Origin: JABWBR01 sp036741235
GTDB lineage: Bacteria; Bacteroidota; Bacteroidia; Chitinophagales; Saprospiraceae
Direction: 5' to 3'
Length of the DNA: 64,000 nt
Assembly: GCA_036741235.1 (NCBI GenBank)
Contig: DAINSQ010000003.1
Coordinates: forward strand, 1-64,000
The translations under genes were made by a program, and so were the position numbers. The notes below the pieces were generated by a model. The model saw only the letters and a list, made by a program, of their open reading frames with translations. It was not told where the DNA came from and made no database searches. This document shows, piece after piece, positions 54,501 to 63,057 of the stretch (position 1 is the stretch's first letter; each line of letters starts with the position of its first letter).

Positions 54501-57500
54501 ATATTCAAACCCTTTTTTCGGGTAACGGCCTTTTGCACCCTTCTCAAAAATACAAACGCGGACTATTTTTCACTTGTTCGAGCCAGGTATTTAATAGCAT
54601 ATGGCTTAGTAATAACGTAGGGAACAATGATGAGTCTTCAGGGACATTTATTGATAATATTGAACTTATTGAAGATAGTTTTTCAGCAGGTTCCGACCTA
54701 AATACTCAATACTGCTATGAAACAGTATCCTTAGGCAGTGAATTTTGTATGCTTACCAATTTGGGGGTCAAATACGAATGGTTTGAGGTTACTCTTGATG
54801 GGCAAGGGAATGAGAACCTGATTCCATTGGCTTCATACCGTGTATTAAATGGATTAATTACTAATATTAATGGTAACATCGACCCGGACACTCATGAGTT
54901 GACGGTAGCGCCTGCCCAAACCACAACGTATCGTTTGCGTCGTTCCATCTTTTTTCAAGTCGGCTTTCCTAATGGATTTAATTTCTGCGAATCCATGTCA
55001 GACGGAACTTTTTCTGCAAATTGTAAAAACGAAGATGACGTTACCGTATTTGTGTCTTTTCCTATACCTGATGCAAGCTTCTCTTATTTTCAGAATGGTT
55101 GCTCTTTTAGTTTCGTGAGCAATGAAACCTCGCCAGGGTTACAGCATGTATGGCATTTTGGAAATAGCGGCCAAAGTAGTACTCAGATGAATCCAATTGG
55201 AATAATCCTGCCATTTGGAGTTCATGAAATTACACACACAATAACTTCTCCCTGTGGGGTTGTTACTTATAGTGAATTTATAACTTCAATTGCCTATCCC
55301 GAGCCTGATTTTGTTGTAGTTTCTGAAATTTGTGGCTTGGTATCATTTTCGATATCTGATCTCCAGGCAGGCGATTCCTGGCAAATAGATTATGGAGACG
55401 GTTCCTCTGGCACTTCTTTGACGCATAACTACGGGTTATCGCCTGCTACATACATGGCGACACTGACCGTAGTTAACGCTTGTGAGACGATCGATCTAAA
55501 CGTAGAAGTTATCGTTGCAGGTTGTCCTGAACTAGATTGTTGCCCCAGCAACAGCGCCATGCTGTTGATCAACACGACCATATCGGCAGCCGTTGAAGCC
55601 GGGTTGCATCCCGGCGGCACATCGCTGGATTTATGCATCGAAGGCACGCTTACCATAGACGAAGATTACACTTTTAGCGGCAACCTTTATCTGGCCCCCG
55701 ATGCGACGATCATCATTACTGCCGAGGCCACCCTTGAACTCGACGGCGCGCATTTGCAGGGATGCGAATTTCTGTGGAACGGCATTCTGGTTCAGCAACC
55801 ACATATTAACGACGCACCAAGCCTTGTTAGTCACAACGAAACCCTCATCGAAGATGCCAAGTTGGCTGTTAACGCTGCCAATAAAGTGATCCTGGATATC
55901 CGAAAGACTACATTTAATCGAAATTTTGTGGGCGTATACCTCGTCGGCGTGCCGCTGTCCGGTTTTTATGGCAATACCTTCGACTGCACCTCGCCGCTTA
56001 AACCCTCCATATCGCCGGCGCCTTACCTGGGCGAATACGCCTACGCCGGCATACAAAGCAGGGGTAGTACGATGCACATCGGCGTGGCGGGCACTACCGT
56101 GAATACGTTCCAAAATCTTCGCAACGGCATACTCAATCTGCGCGGGGATCTGAGGGTTGAAAATTCGGTGTTTTACGATATCGAAAAAGCGCCCGGCGAG
56201 CCTTATGATTATACCGGCTACGGCATTCACCACCAGGGGTCAGATTTTACGCAGTTAGACCAACGCGGGTTGGGTTACAGCACAAATGCCACACTCACTT
56301 TCGACAATTGTTATACCGCCGTTTGGGCCGATAAGGGCAACGTGAAAGCGCGCTTCAACCGCATGACAGCCGTTCATACGGGTATTCATGCGCAGTACTG
56401 CAAAAACTTCTCCATTGATATCAATCACAACCGGATTAACTGCTACGGTATCGGCATCGGCCTATTGCAAAACGATCCGGCAGGATCCATAACGGTGTGG
56501 GAAAACCATCTTTATGTCAATGCAGACAGCCCCAATAATACCTCAGGAGTGGGGATTTTCGTGCAGGAGAGCGGCACGCAGCAATCAAATGCCATTATCG
56601 AGCAAAACCCCATTTATCTATATCGCAAAGACCGGGGCATCTATTTGAATAGCGCAACGGGGTATACCATACGGGACAATGACCTGTTCCTGGAAAATGC
56701 CGCTATCGACGGCGCGCGGGGTATAGTGCTTGAAAACGGCAAAATGTGCCGGGTTTCGTGCAATAATGTCATTGGAAACGGCCCAGGCGAAGGCCTGGTT
56801 GCCAACAGCACATCCGCTACGCTGTACTCCTGCAACTCAGTTGAAAACCTGCGCGTAGGCGCTGCTTTTAACGGCGCTTCGAGCGCTACCTACTTGCGTG
56901 CCACCGATTTTGTGTTGCCACTTACACAGGGCTTGCTGTACCGGGAGAATATCGCCATGATGCCCGTACAAAGCCACAGCGGGAATCTTTGGGAAAGTGG
57001 CAGCTACGGACAGGCTGCGGCAGTGCATTTGGGTAGTGGAACACAGGACTATTTTACAGATCAGCGGTTTGAGATTCATACTACTTCAGCGCCATATTAT
57101 CCACCCTCTATTTCATTACCAAATAGTTCTGTTGACCCTTCCGACTGGTTTACTCCTAGCAGTGGGAATCCTTTGGTGTGTAATCCCCTCTCAGAATGTC
57201 CCATATTAGGCTTTGCACCGGAAGATGAATCGATAAAAGATAGGGAGGAGCAACTGGCGGACGGCGATTTTGAGGGGGAATGGCCGGGCGGCCTGCATTG
57301 GGCGGCACAGGGGCAGTTGTTCGAAAAGCTGGAACGCGCCCCGGGTATTATGGATACGTCAACCATCATGGCTGATTTTTACGCTGCAAAAGAAAACGAG
57401 GAACTGGGCAGTTTGTTTGCTTTGCGCAAAGAAATAGACAGCCTTATGGGGCTATTGCCTGAATCCTTTGACACTTTGCAGGTTTACATGTCTCTCACCG

Positions 57501-58216
57501 ATTCCCTTTTGGAAGCCCTTTCTTTTGCCGATAGCCTGGCCGTTAACAATCCGCAGGCTGCTATACCCGGATTGCCTCAGCAGTTGCTGGCCCGGTGCGA
57601 TTCGCTTTTAGTATTATCGCAAGAATTAGCCGGCAATCTATCCGGTATACGCGTTGCGCTCGTCGATACGCTAAAGGCCCTAAATGAGAGCATAGCCGAT
57701 ACCGCTATATACGTAAGCAACGAAAAGATAGTAAACGGGATTTACCTTACCACCCTGGCACAGGATAGTACGACGCTGGATACCGCCCAGGCTGATTCCC
57801 TGTATGCCGTAGCAATCCAATGCCCCGAAGAAGGCGGACCTGCCGTTTACAGGGCGCGCAGCTTGTATGCGCTGATTGAGCTGTCAGATTTTGACACCCT
57901 GAGTTGCCTGCCTGCAGCTTTTTCAGTGCACAGCCGGCCAAGGGAAATGCCGGTTTCGCTGCGGGATAAAACGCCGGAGTTCCAGGTTTTCCCCAATCCG
58001 AACCAGGGAAGGTTTACTATCAAATATCAATTGGAACGCGATGGGATATTGGTGATGACCGATATGCTGGGGCGCCCGGCTTTTACCAGGCCTATGTATT
58101 CTCTTGTTTCCCGCATGAACGTAACGACTTCGGAATTTAAGCCAGGATGCTACTATCTGTACATCACGTCGGATAGCGGTGAAATGCTTCATGTCGAAAA
58201 AGTAATCATTTATTAA
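51575..58216 (+). CDS. Giant secreted zinc metallopeptidase / beta-helix protein with T9SS sorting domain
   Basis: The 2213-residue protein has several domains. Residues 1-195 are a DUF1349-like beta-sandwich (RWLKLTRSGNSLTAHVSTTG). About 310-700 is a metallopeptidase with HEALHALGF (H529, E530, H533), a likely third zinc ligand H647 (SFSHLEGS) and Met-turn M664 (VMNP). Two PKD-like domains lie at about 1160-1315, a right-handed beta-helix at about 1320-1845 and a helical region at about 1890-2110. The T9SS type A domain starts near 2134 (FQVFPNPNQGRFTIKY). It must be exported, yet this start gives no signal peptide; see the CTATT switch just upstream. Bases 52250-55480 are visibly more A/T-rich than either end, suggesting a mosaic origin. 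Confidence 0.88.
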   Translation: MVKAIAPTNSCAEWLETPINGASGSASFETCLTDTIALATSAFTTSSTADKQYALYREVCGDGEILIHVSGMSPSGGFAGLELREDTTAGAKKFGLKTQLSSQIGRFYRSTVNGSATQQNQTIQNIRWLKLTRSGNSLTAHVSTTGQSWTQIMSQTISMDTCILAGVIAHSYNTTTTITSTFDSPAISGFTAPSGPPTTVFFMQDTLVAQAGDTVQICVGIANPCICSPTSASIVLQGNGIPHLSEYNTTSLIFENSTSELCFALPIGNLLYENTYSLVLQNSNGGNGAIVISPDTTILHIVTGSEFAYFCGAAPFLTSETYSFEPKIAFDRFGNVLSRRQLLPQSDTTISGNNLVTTCGCEEVGITLSYFELWFEDCAFSTGSGFNVTGQLGENRRRVMCAVFQYLESLIMPNISLCNTGQSSKVNIRVMPSGPLADYYGDVLTLMNPLHLGYASAYYPNLTYNPGIVLGIPETIIHTGEYPANFSNAEMHAYIRINFERNWHLDYTEDIPPSTPDNPIHDLYSVCLHEALHALGFVSAFTYNADGQGLLGNRFGQGAYFNFDRFLGMDYDGDSLIETPLIVNGSPVNSFPGSPVWSYNTAINPNTDMHQSCLGGDTEPDMRFLGTMLHYPVFTYFTMLNGSSFSHLEGSCDVIGSNPIPYVMNPGLPPSTARRILHDDELDILSQIGYNIGSGCDVGGVNDGVNANNCGDFSYVLEICPPGVATLSIPFEELLSNDPNAESIGYIMPLDAMEGTGAISIDGLHYNYTAYQLGTSELLYAPIGCNGSIGNPTLIRINVVPIADGTCPFYCEEVVNCSEANIPFDWEECESYLGCNELSCNIICNGQFCATVAASSNQLLYEIGNTGNGHYRTEYMNDLQIQSTAIIPGWIRTGGTPDYYFEGPVYPNSIGLGSYPGYFEGVMSYVDLSNGTDYLLSFETGWTNPLWDKSYLNINLISGQELLQGDYLSTPPYTGNIQTLFSGNGLLHPSQKYKRGLFFTCSSQVFNSIWLSNNVGNNDESSGTFIDNIELIEDSFSAGSDLNTQYCYETVSLGSEFCMLTNLGVKYEWFEVTLDGQGNENLIPLASYRVLNGLITNINGNIDPDTHELTVAPAQTTTYRLRRSIFFQVGFPNGFNFCESMSDGTFSANCKNEDDVTVFVSFPIPDASFSYFQNGCSFSFVSNETSPGLQHVWHFGNSGQSSTQMNPIGIILPFGVHEITHTITSPCGVVTYSEFITSIAYPEPDFVVVSEICGLVSFSISDLQAGDSWQIDYGDGSSGTSLTHNYGLSPATYMATLTVVNACETIDLNVEVIVAGCPELDCCPSNSAMLLINTTISAAVEAGLHPGGTSLDLCIEGTLTIDEDYTFSGNLYLAPDATIIITAEATLELDGAHLQGCEFLWNGILVQQPHINDAPSLVSHNETLIEDAKLAVNAANKVILDIRKTTFNRNFVGVYLVGVPLSGFYGNTFDCTSPLKPSISPAPYLGEYAYAGIQSRGSTMHIGVAGTTVNTFQNLRNGILNLRGDLRVENSVFYDIEKAPGEPYDYTGYGIHHQGSDFTQLDQRGLGYSTNATLTFDNCYTAVWADKGNVKARFNRMTAVHTGIHAQYCKNFSIDINHNRINCYGIGIGLLQNDPAGSITVWENHLYVNADSPNNTSGVGIFVQESGTQQSNAIIEQNPIYLYRKDRGIYLNSATGYTIRDNDLFLENAAIDGARGIVLENGKMCRVSCNNVIGNGPGEGLVANSTSATLYSCNSVENLRVGAAFNGASSATYLRATDFVLPLTQGLLYRENIAMMPVQSHSGNLWESGSYGQAAAVHLGSGTQDYFTDQRFEIHTTSAPYYPPSISLPNSSVDPSDWFTPSSGNPLVCNPLSECPILGFAPEDESIKDREEQLADGDFEGEWPGGLHWAAQGQLFEKLERAPGIMDTSTIMADFYAAKENEELGSLFALRKEIDSLMGLLPESFDTLQVYMSLTDSLLEALSFADSLAVNNPQAAIPGLPQQLLARCDSLLVLSQELAGNLSGIRVALVDTLKALNESIADTAIYVSNEKIVNGIYLTTLAQDSTTLDTAQADSLYAVAIQCPEEGGPAVYRARSLYALIELSDFDTLSCLPAAFSVHSRPREMPVSLRDKTPEFQVFPNPNQGRFTIKYQLERDGILVMTDMLGRPAFTRPMYSLVSRMNVTTSEFKPGCYYLYITSDSGEMLHVEKVIIY

Positions 58217-58222
58217 ACATTA

Positions 58223-58253
58223 GCCGCAGGAAGGCAAAAGGCCTTCCTGCGGC
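58223..58253 (+). terminator. Perfect 13-bp hairpin between two T9SS genes
   Basis: GCCGCAGGAAGGC and its exact inverse enclose AAAAG. It starts 7 bases after the protease stop and ends 3 bases before an ATG at 58257 (15 before the ATG at 58269). There is no U-tract, so termination may be partial. There is also no room for a separate promoter after it, so the downstream gene probably depends on read-through or on a promoter inside the protease gene. Confidence 0.65.
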
Positions 58254-58256
58254 ATT

Positions 58257-59617
58257 ATGCCGCTTGCCATGAAAATGCTCAGGTGCAATTGCATGTTTAT
58301 ACTGCTTTTCTGCTGTTATATCATATCCTTTTCCCAAACGCCCTTTATCAGGGAAAAACGCGACTATGTGTGGCTATTGGGATACGACAGTAATTCTAGC
58401 AACCCCATATTTGGAGGTACCCGCATTGATTTTAATTATTTACCACCTGAAGTGAGTTATGAATACCGCGAATTAAATTTTGATATCACAAATGCTTCAA
58501 TATGTGACCCACAGGGCAATCTGTTATTTTATACCAACGGCATTGAAATCCATAATGCACAAGGTGTGCAAATGGAAAACGGCGGAGGGCTCAACCCTGA
58601 CCCCTATACCCAAGAATGGGCTGATAACGGGTATAATCTATATCAAGGCGCTCTGACCTTGCCGATCCCGGACAGTGCAGGACATTATTTTTTATTGCAC
58701 GGAGAAAGAACTACTTTCCCAGAAGGCATATACGGAAATTACAGGATCGTTGCTAAATTATACGAAACGGATATAGACATGACAGTTCCCGGAGGAGTAG
58801 TTACGGAAAAAAACCAGGTACTAATTCACGACACGCTGGACTTTGGGAAAATTATCGCCACCCGGCATGCCAACGGTCGCGATTGGTGGCTGCTGCAACA
58901 AGAGTACTTCAGCAACAGATATTATTTGTTAAAGACATCTCCTTTGGGCATTTCCGTAGAAGGCAACCAGGCGGTTGGACAAGCAACGCCCTCCGGTTTA
59001 GGCCAAGCTGTTTTTTCGCCCGATGGAACCAAATACGTCAGATACACCGGCCACGATGCCGAATCAGGGCAATTTATCGACATTTATGAATTTGATAGAT
59101 GTACCGGCACTTTATCAGCACTCGTTCAGATCAATTACAACGATATGGCCTGGAGCGGCGGGGTGGCTATTTCTCCCAATTCCCGGTTTCTGTATGTTTC
59201 CTCCTACCGCTACGTCTACCAATATGACCTTTGGGAGGAGGATATTGAAGCATCGAAAGAAACGGTGGCCGTATACGACGGGGTGTTATCGCCGCCGCCG
59301 TTTCCTTTGCCCACACGGTTTTTTCTTTGCCAATTGGCCCCGGATGAGAAAATTTATATCAGCATTCCTAGTGGTGTAAAGTTTCTTCATGTCATCAACA
59401 ATCCAAATGCCAGTGGGGCTGCCTGTCAGATTGAACAGCGAGGCCTGGAACTGCCCACCCTAAACGCGTTCGGCATTCCCAACAGTCCCTACTATGGTTT
59501 GGGCCCGCAGGATGGCAGTCCTTGCGACACCCTGGGCCTGGATCACCACCCGCAGGCCGCTTTCCGGTATGTCGTGCAGGGCCTGGAAGCTCATTTCTGG
59601 GATTACAGCCTGTTTTT
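58257..59617 (+). CDS. Secreted beta-propeller / PKD / T9SS protein, N-terminal part (contig end)
   Basis: This codes for a signal peptide (MKMLRCNCMFILLFCCYIISFSQ from the ATG at 58269; the upstream ATG adds four residues). A beta-propeller-like region follows, with repeated strands such as ICDPQGNLLFYTNGIEI, QAVFSPDGTKYVRYTG, GGVAISPNSRFLYVSSY and FLCQLAPDEKIYISIPSG. It ends at HFWDYSLF, the beginning of a PKD domain, where a 100-N gap starts. The last 55 bases are repeated exactly after the gap. Removing the gap and one copy restores one 598-residue frame through to 60208. Function is unknown beyond secretion and surface attachment. Confidence 0.85.
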
Positions 59618-59717
59618 NNNNNNNNNNNNNNNNNNNNNNNNNNNNNNNNNNNNNNNNNNNNNNNNNNNNNNNNNNNNNNNNNNNNNNNNNNNNNNNNNNN
59701 NNNNNNNNNNNNNNNNN
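59618..59717. other. Assembly gap (100 N) flanked by an exact 55-bp duplicate
   Basis: Bases 59563-59617 and 59718-59772 are identical. Joining 59617 directly to 59773 gives 1797 bases from 58257 to 60208, exactly 599 codons, and a complete PKD domain. The gap is therefore artificial. A 55-base overlap is the size expected when neighbouring contigs from a k=55 assembly graph are scaffolded without merging. Confidence 0.95.
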
Positions 59718-60208
59718 TCCGGTATGTCGTGCAGGGCCTGGAAGCTCATTTCTGGGATTACAGCCTGTTTTTTCCTGATACCTGGCAGTGGGATTTCGGC
59801 GACGGCTCAGCGGGCAGTAATGAGCGGGATCCCGTGCACGCCTATACCGCGCCGGGTTTATACGAAGTATGCCTCACTGTGAGCAATGAAAATGCGAGCC
59901 ATACCTACTGCGAGTGGATAGAAGTGATAATTACCTCCGGCCATGAGCCAGAAACGGGGCAACTTCCTGTGAAGGTTTATCCCAATCCCGCCGATGAATA
60001 CGTGGTAATAGAACCCCGGCAGCGGCTTCCCCAAGGGGCCTCCTGGCGGCTCTGCGATGCGTTGGGGCGAACCCTGCGCCGCGCCCCGCTGCCCGAAGGA
60101 CAACCGCAACTTGTGTTGGATATCTCTGGTTTAGCCCCCGGCTTATACCTGTGCGTCATCGAAGCCGGGGGGGGGATGCTGTGGCAGGGGAAGGTGGTAG
60201 TGAAGTGA
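59718..60208 (+). CDS. Secreted beta-propeller / PKD / T9SS protein, C-terminal part
   Basis: This continues the protein interrupted by the gap. The PKD domain has its signature WQWDFGDGSAGSNERDPVHAY and GLYEVCLTVSNENAS. It is followed by a short linker and a T9SS type A sorting domain (VKVYPNPADEYVVIE, LCDALGRTLRR, LAPGLYLCVIEAG) ending VVVK. PKD plus sorting domain is a standard end for Bacteroidota surface proteins. The first 55 bases after the gap duplicate the end of the preceding contig. Confidence 0.88.
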
Positions 60209-60288
60209 TGGCAGGATAATTAAACGCACCTTCCCCCCAAGAAAACGGCATCATTTTACAAGGAAACGCAAAAAAACATTGCCGTACA

Positions 60289-60320
60289 TTTGATATTTTG
60301 ACATTATACATATATTTTTG
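60289..60320 (+). promoter_or_regulatory. Orphan consensus promoter
   Basis: TTTG (60289-60292) and TATTTTTG (60313-60320) are exactly 20 bases apart, a full Bacteroidota consensus. No annotated gene lies downstream on this strand before the terminator at 60617-60657. It could drive a small protein (60340) or an untranslated RNA of about 330 bases. Confidence 0.6.
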
Positions 60321-60339
60321 CTTTGATTTTGTGCCCCCC

Positions 60340-60447
60340 ATGTTAGGACCTTTGGGTCGAATTCCAGAAACCGATAGTAAACAAACGGCGAAAAAGGCCG
60401 GTAAGCGGTATGTCAGACAGGATTTTTCGGCATACCACAATTTATAG
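60340..60447 (+). CDS. Possible small basic protein, 35 residues
   Basis: ATG (60340) to TAG encodes MLGPLGRIPETDSKQTAKK followed by AGKRYVRQDFSAYHNL, a hydrophilic, basic peptide. It begins 20 bases after a consensus promoter, and the transcript would end at a strong terminator 170 bases past its stop. I recognise no family. The alternative is that this is an untranslated small RNA; the 60448-60616 stretch contains short hairpins (for example CGGCA/TGCCG and ACTTC/GAAGT). Confidence 0.3.
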   Translation: MLGPLGRIPETDSKQTAKKAGKRYVRQDFSAYHNL

Positions 60448-60616
60448 CAACTAACTATCTTCCTGAAATTTCTGGCATGCTGGGCGCTTACTGTGGGCAG
60501 TCCAGATGCGGACATTCCCCCCTTTGTCACCTGAAATTTGCATTCATACAAAACATACGCGGCAGGTAATACTTGCCGGAAAGCTATACTTCTCCCCTTT
60601 TGAAGTTGGATTTTTT

Positions 60617-60657
60617 GCAGCCTGATAGCCTTTGCAGTTTTCAGGCTGCTTTTTTTT
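60617..60657 (+). terminator. Strong intrinsic terminator with T8 tail
   Basis: Perfect 9-bp arms (GCAGCCTGA, TCAGGCTGC) with a 15-base loop are followed by eight T on the plus strand. It overlaps the stop codon of the convergent phosphatase gene. Only a plus-strand transcript would use it. The nearest plus gene ends 410 bases upstream, so it most likely serves the unit starting at 60289-60320. Confidence 0.85.
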
Positions 60658-61900
60658 ATGCGATCTTACAAATCAACACCGTAAAGTCATCGGGATAAAC
60701 CTGGTCGCCCTTGAAGGCGTCGATTTCGCGGAGGAGTTCCTTTTTAAACTCAGTAGCGGAAAGGCGGTAATTGGCGGCGGTAAAGTGCAGCACTTTTTCT
60801 TCGTCAAAATATTCGCCTTCGGCGTTGAGCAGGTCGGTGAGGCCGTCGGTGTAAATGAGCAAGGTGGCTTCCCCATCGACGCGTATTTCGCCAACTTCAA
60901 TCTCTGGCAGGTCTTTGAAAGCGCCGAGTATCGTACAGCCGGCCTTGAGCAGGTGCGATTGTCCTTCCACGACCAGCACCGGCGGGTTGTGGCCGGCGCT
61001 GATATAGCGCAGGATGCGGGAATGGGTATCGTATTCGGCGACGAAAAACGTGATAAAGCGTTCGCCGCCGGTGATGCGCAAAACGGCGAGGTTGAGATCC
61101 TGGATAAATGTAACGAGGTCGTCGCGCTTATGTACGAGTGTGTGGAAGATCGACTGGAAGTTGGCCATCAGCAAAGCGGCGGCAAGGCCTTTGCCCGACA
61201 CGTCGCCCACGCACAGAACGATTTTGCCATCCTCGAATTCGAGAAAATCGAAATAGTCGCCGCCCACGCCCAGTTGGGGTTTGTAGATGCTCTCCAGGCT
61301 ATACTTCTTTTTGTGGGGAAGGGCAGTGGGGATGAGCATTCGCTGAATTTCGCTGGCCAGTTCCACTTCTCTTTTCAGGCGCTCCTGCTCCAGTTGGCGC
61401 TTAAACAGGCGTTTATTTTCGATAGCTACCGCAATAACATTCGTGATAGTGGTAATAAACTGCACCTTGCTGTACATATCGTCGTCATCGGAAAAACCGC
61501 CGATAAACACATAGGCGATAGGGTGTTCCTTGTGTTTCACCGGGATCACCAGGTCGAAAGCGCCGATGAGGGGGTGGTCGGTGTCGTCCAGGTTTTTCAT
61601 CCGCGTGATCTGGGCCAGCAGTTCGCTCACATCAACGCTCAGTTGCTCGGGGCTAAGGCCTATGGAGGCTACGTTTTCCCAGGCATCCTCGTTTTTGATG
61701 TACAGCACCATCTTCTTCACGCCGATTTCCCAACCGAGGAAAGACTCGAACATGCGGTACAGGCCGTCGGCAGAGATATTGCTGTTGATGGCCTGGGTGA
61801 TATTCAGCAACTGGTTGACCTGGAGCTGTTTGAGGTGCAACTCGCGCTCCAGCGCTTCCATATCAGATATTTTCTGTTTTATTTTTGATAATCCTGGCAT
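60656..61900 (-). CDS. GAF domain PP2C-type (SpoIIE/RsbU-like) serine phosphatase
   Basis: The 414-residue cytosolic regulator has a short N-terminal coiled coil (about 5-35), a GAF sensor domain (about 40-165) and a linker helix typical of RsbU proteins (LKREVELASEIQRMLIPTALP). The SpoIIE phosphatase domain follows (about 205-412). The metal-binding motifs are GGDYFDF, GDVSGKG, ISAGHNPP, YTDGLTD and DDFTVL, all intact. Such enzymes dephosphorylate anti-sigma-factor antagonists in partner-switching pathways. No STAS or HATPase partner is adjacent. It diverges from the tocopherol-cyclase-like gene. Confidence 0.93.
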   Translation of the reverse strand: MPGLSKIKQKISDMEALERELHLKQLQVNQLLNITQAINSNISADGLYRMFESFLGWEIGVKKMVLYIKNEDAWENVASIGLSPEQLSVDVSELLAQITRMKNLDDTDHPLIGAFDLVIPVKHKEHPIAYVFIGGFSDDDDMYSKVQFITTITNVIAVAIENKRLFKRQLEQERLKREVELASEIQRMLIPTALPHKKKYSLESIYKPQLGVGGDYFDFLEFEDGKIVLCVGDVSGKGLAAALLMANFQSIFHTLVHKRDDLVTFIQDLNLAVLRITGGERFITFFVAEYDTHSRILRYISAGHNPPVLVVEGQSHLLKAGCTILGAFKDLPEIEVGEIRVDGEATLLIYTDGLTDLLNAEGEYFDEEKVLHFTAANYRLSATEFKKELLREIDAFKGDQVYPDDFTVLICKIA

Positions 61901-61940
61901 AAGCTTTTGGGTAAACCCAACCTAAAGGTACAAAAAAAGC

Positions 61941-61948
61941 TATGTTTG
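61941..61948 (+). promoter_or_regulatory. -7 promoter box TATGTTTG for the tocopherol-cyclase-like gene
   Basis: An exact TAnnTTTG match lies 48 bases before the ATG at 61997. A longer frame from a TTG at 61907 would start upstream of the transcript and is rejected. No -33 element at standard spacing is visible. Confidence 0.5.
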
Positions 61949-61996
61949 CCGAGGAGATGCATCAAATTAGATAACAAGCGACATTTCTACCGTCCA

Positions 61997-62965
61997 ATGC
62001 AAAATTATTATCGACGATGGCGCGCAATGTGGAACCCCGACATGTACCATGGCTGGGGAAAATCGCGGCGATATTTTGAAGGTTGGTATGTAAAACTGGT
62101 GGATGCGGGCGAGCAGCACGCGCTGGCGGTCATACCGGGTATTTCCTTTGATGCCGACGGCTCAACGCACGCATTCATTCAGGTGCTCGACGGCAAGCGC
62201 TGTACGGCTGCCTATCACGAGTTTGATACTGCCGATTTCAGGCCTTCGCCCCATGCGTTTGCCATTGAGTTGGGCAATAACTTTTTTTCGAACCAAATGG
62301 TCAGGCTGGATTTACCCGGCTTATCGGGCGAACTGCGGTTTTCGGGGTTGCAGCCCTGGCCGAAGATGCTGGGCGCCCCCGGTATCATGGGCTGGTATTC
62401 GTTTGTGCCTTTTATGGAGTGTTACCACGGCATTGTGAGCCTCGATCACCACATCGAGGGCGCGTTGCAGTGGGATGGCCGGCGGGTGGACTTTTCCGGC
62501 GGCAGGGGGTATATGGAAAAAGACTGGGGGCAGTCGTTTCCCAGCTCCTGGATCTGGATGCAAACCAACCACTTCGACGCAGGGGGGCCGGTGTCATTAA
62601 CCGCCTCGGTGGCCAAAATACCCTGGCTGGGCAGCCACTTCATCGGCTATATCGCCGGTTTTTTATACGGCGGCAAGCTATACCGCTTTGCCACCTATAC
62701 CGGGGCCCGCATGCGGGCGGCTATCGAAGGGCAGGAGGTGCGCTTGTCGTTTCAGGATGGGCGCCACCGCATCGAAATTACCGCCCACAAAGCCGAGGGC
62801 GGCGATTTGATATCGCCGGTTTTGGGAGAAATGCGGGGTAAAGTCAATGAGAGCATGCAGTCGACTGTCAGCGTCGAATTTTACGACCGCAAGCAGCTTA
62901 TCTTCTCCGGCGCCGGCCGCAATGCCGGACTGGAAGTGGCCGGGCCGGTGGGTGAGTTGCTGTAG
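61997..62965 (+). CDS. Tocopherol cyclase-like protein
   Basis: The 322-residue protein starts MQNYYRRWRAMWNPDMYHG and carries the family signature MYHGWGKSRRYFEGWYVK, then GWYSFVPFMECYHGIVSL, GGRGYMEKDWGQSFPSSWIWMQTNHF and GYIAGFLYGGKLYRFATY. Plant and cyanobacterial members cyclise methyl-phytyl-quinols. Bacteroidota members occur without tocopherol pathways, so the substrate here is open and may be another lipid or quinol. The beta-barrel-like alternation is visible, and there is no signal peptide. The stop codon TAG lies inside a TGTAGGT repeat shared with the inverted copy in front of the next gene. Confidence 0.82.
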   Translation: MQNYYRRWRAMWNPDMYHGWGKSRRYFEGWYVKLVDAGEQHALAVIPGISFDADGSTHAFIQVLDGKRCTAAYHEFDTADFRPSPHAFAIELGNNFFSNQMVRLDLPGLSGELRFSGLQPWPKMLGAPGIMGWYSFVPFMECYHGIVSLDHHIEGALQWDGRRVDFSGGRGYMEKDWGQSFPSSWIWMQTNHFDAGGPVSLTASVAKIPWLGSHFIGYIAGFLYGGKLYRFATYTGARMRAAIEGQEVRLSFQDGRHRIEITAHKAEGGDLISPVLGEMRGKVNESMQSTVSVEFYDRKQLIFSGAGRNAGLEVAGPVGELL

Positions 62966-63028
62966 GTTGTAGGTTTGTTTATAAGTTTAATTGTATACTT
63001 AATAAACCGATAAACGAACCTACAACCT
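62964..63028. repeat. Family A palindromic element between convergent genes (copy 5)
   Basis: Arms 62964-62982 and 63010-63028 are inverted copies matching at 18 of 19 positions (AGGTTGTAGGTT plus GTTTAT), with a 27-base A/T-rich centre. The left arm starts on the AG of the tocopherol-cyclase-like stop codon. Degenerate copies continue to the stop codon of the receptor gene at 63058. The arms and centre share words with the copy at 33891-34057. It can act as a two-way terminator. Confidence 0.8.
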
Positions 63029-63057
63029 GGAACATAGAACTGACAACCCACAACAAC

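Noticed and set aside
55631..56233. 200-codon minus-strand frame inside the giant T9SS gene
   Set aside because: Shadow of the beta-helix coding region; no promoter or family match.
60156..60551. 131-codon minus-strand frame in the spacer before the phosphatase
   Set aside because: It overlaps the 3' end of the T9SS gene, has no domain or hydrophobic pattern, and runs against a consensus promoter and terminator on the plus strand.
60656..61888. Long plus-strand frame (418 codons, from 60632)
   Set aside because: Antisense to the GAF-PP2C phosphatase whose catalytic motifs are intact.
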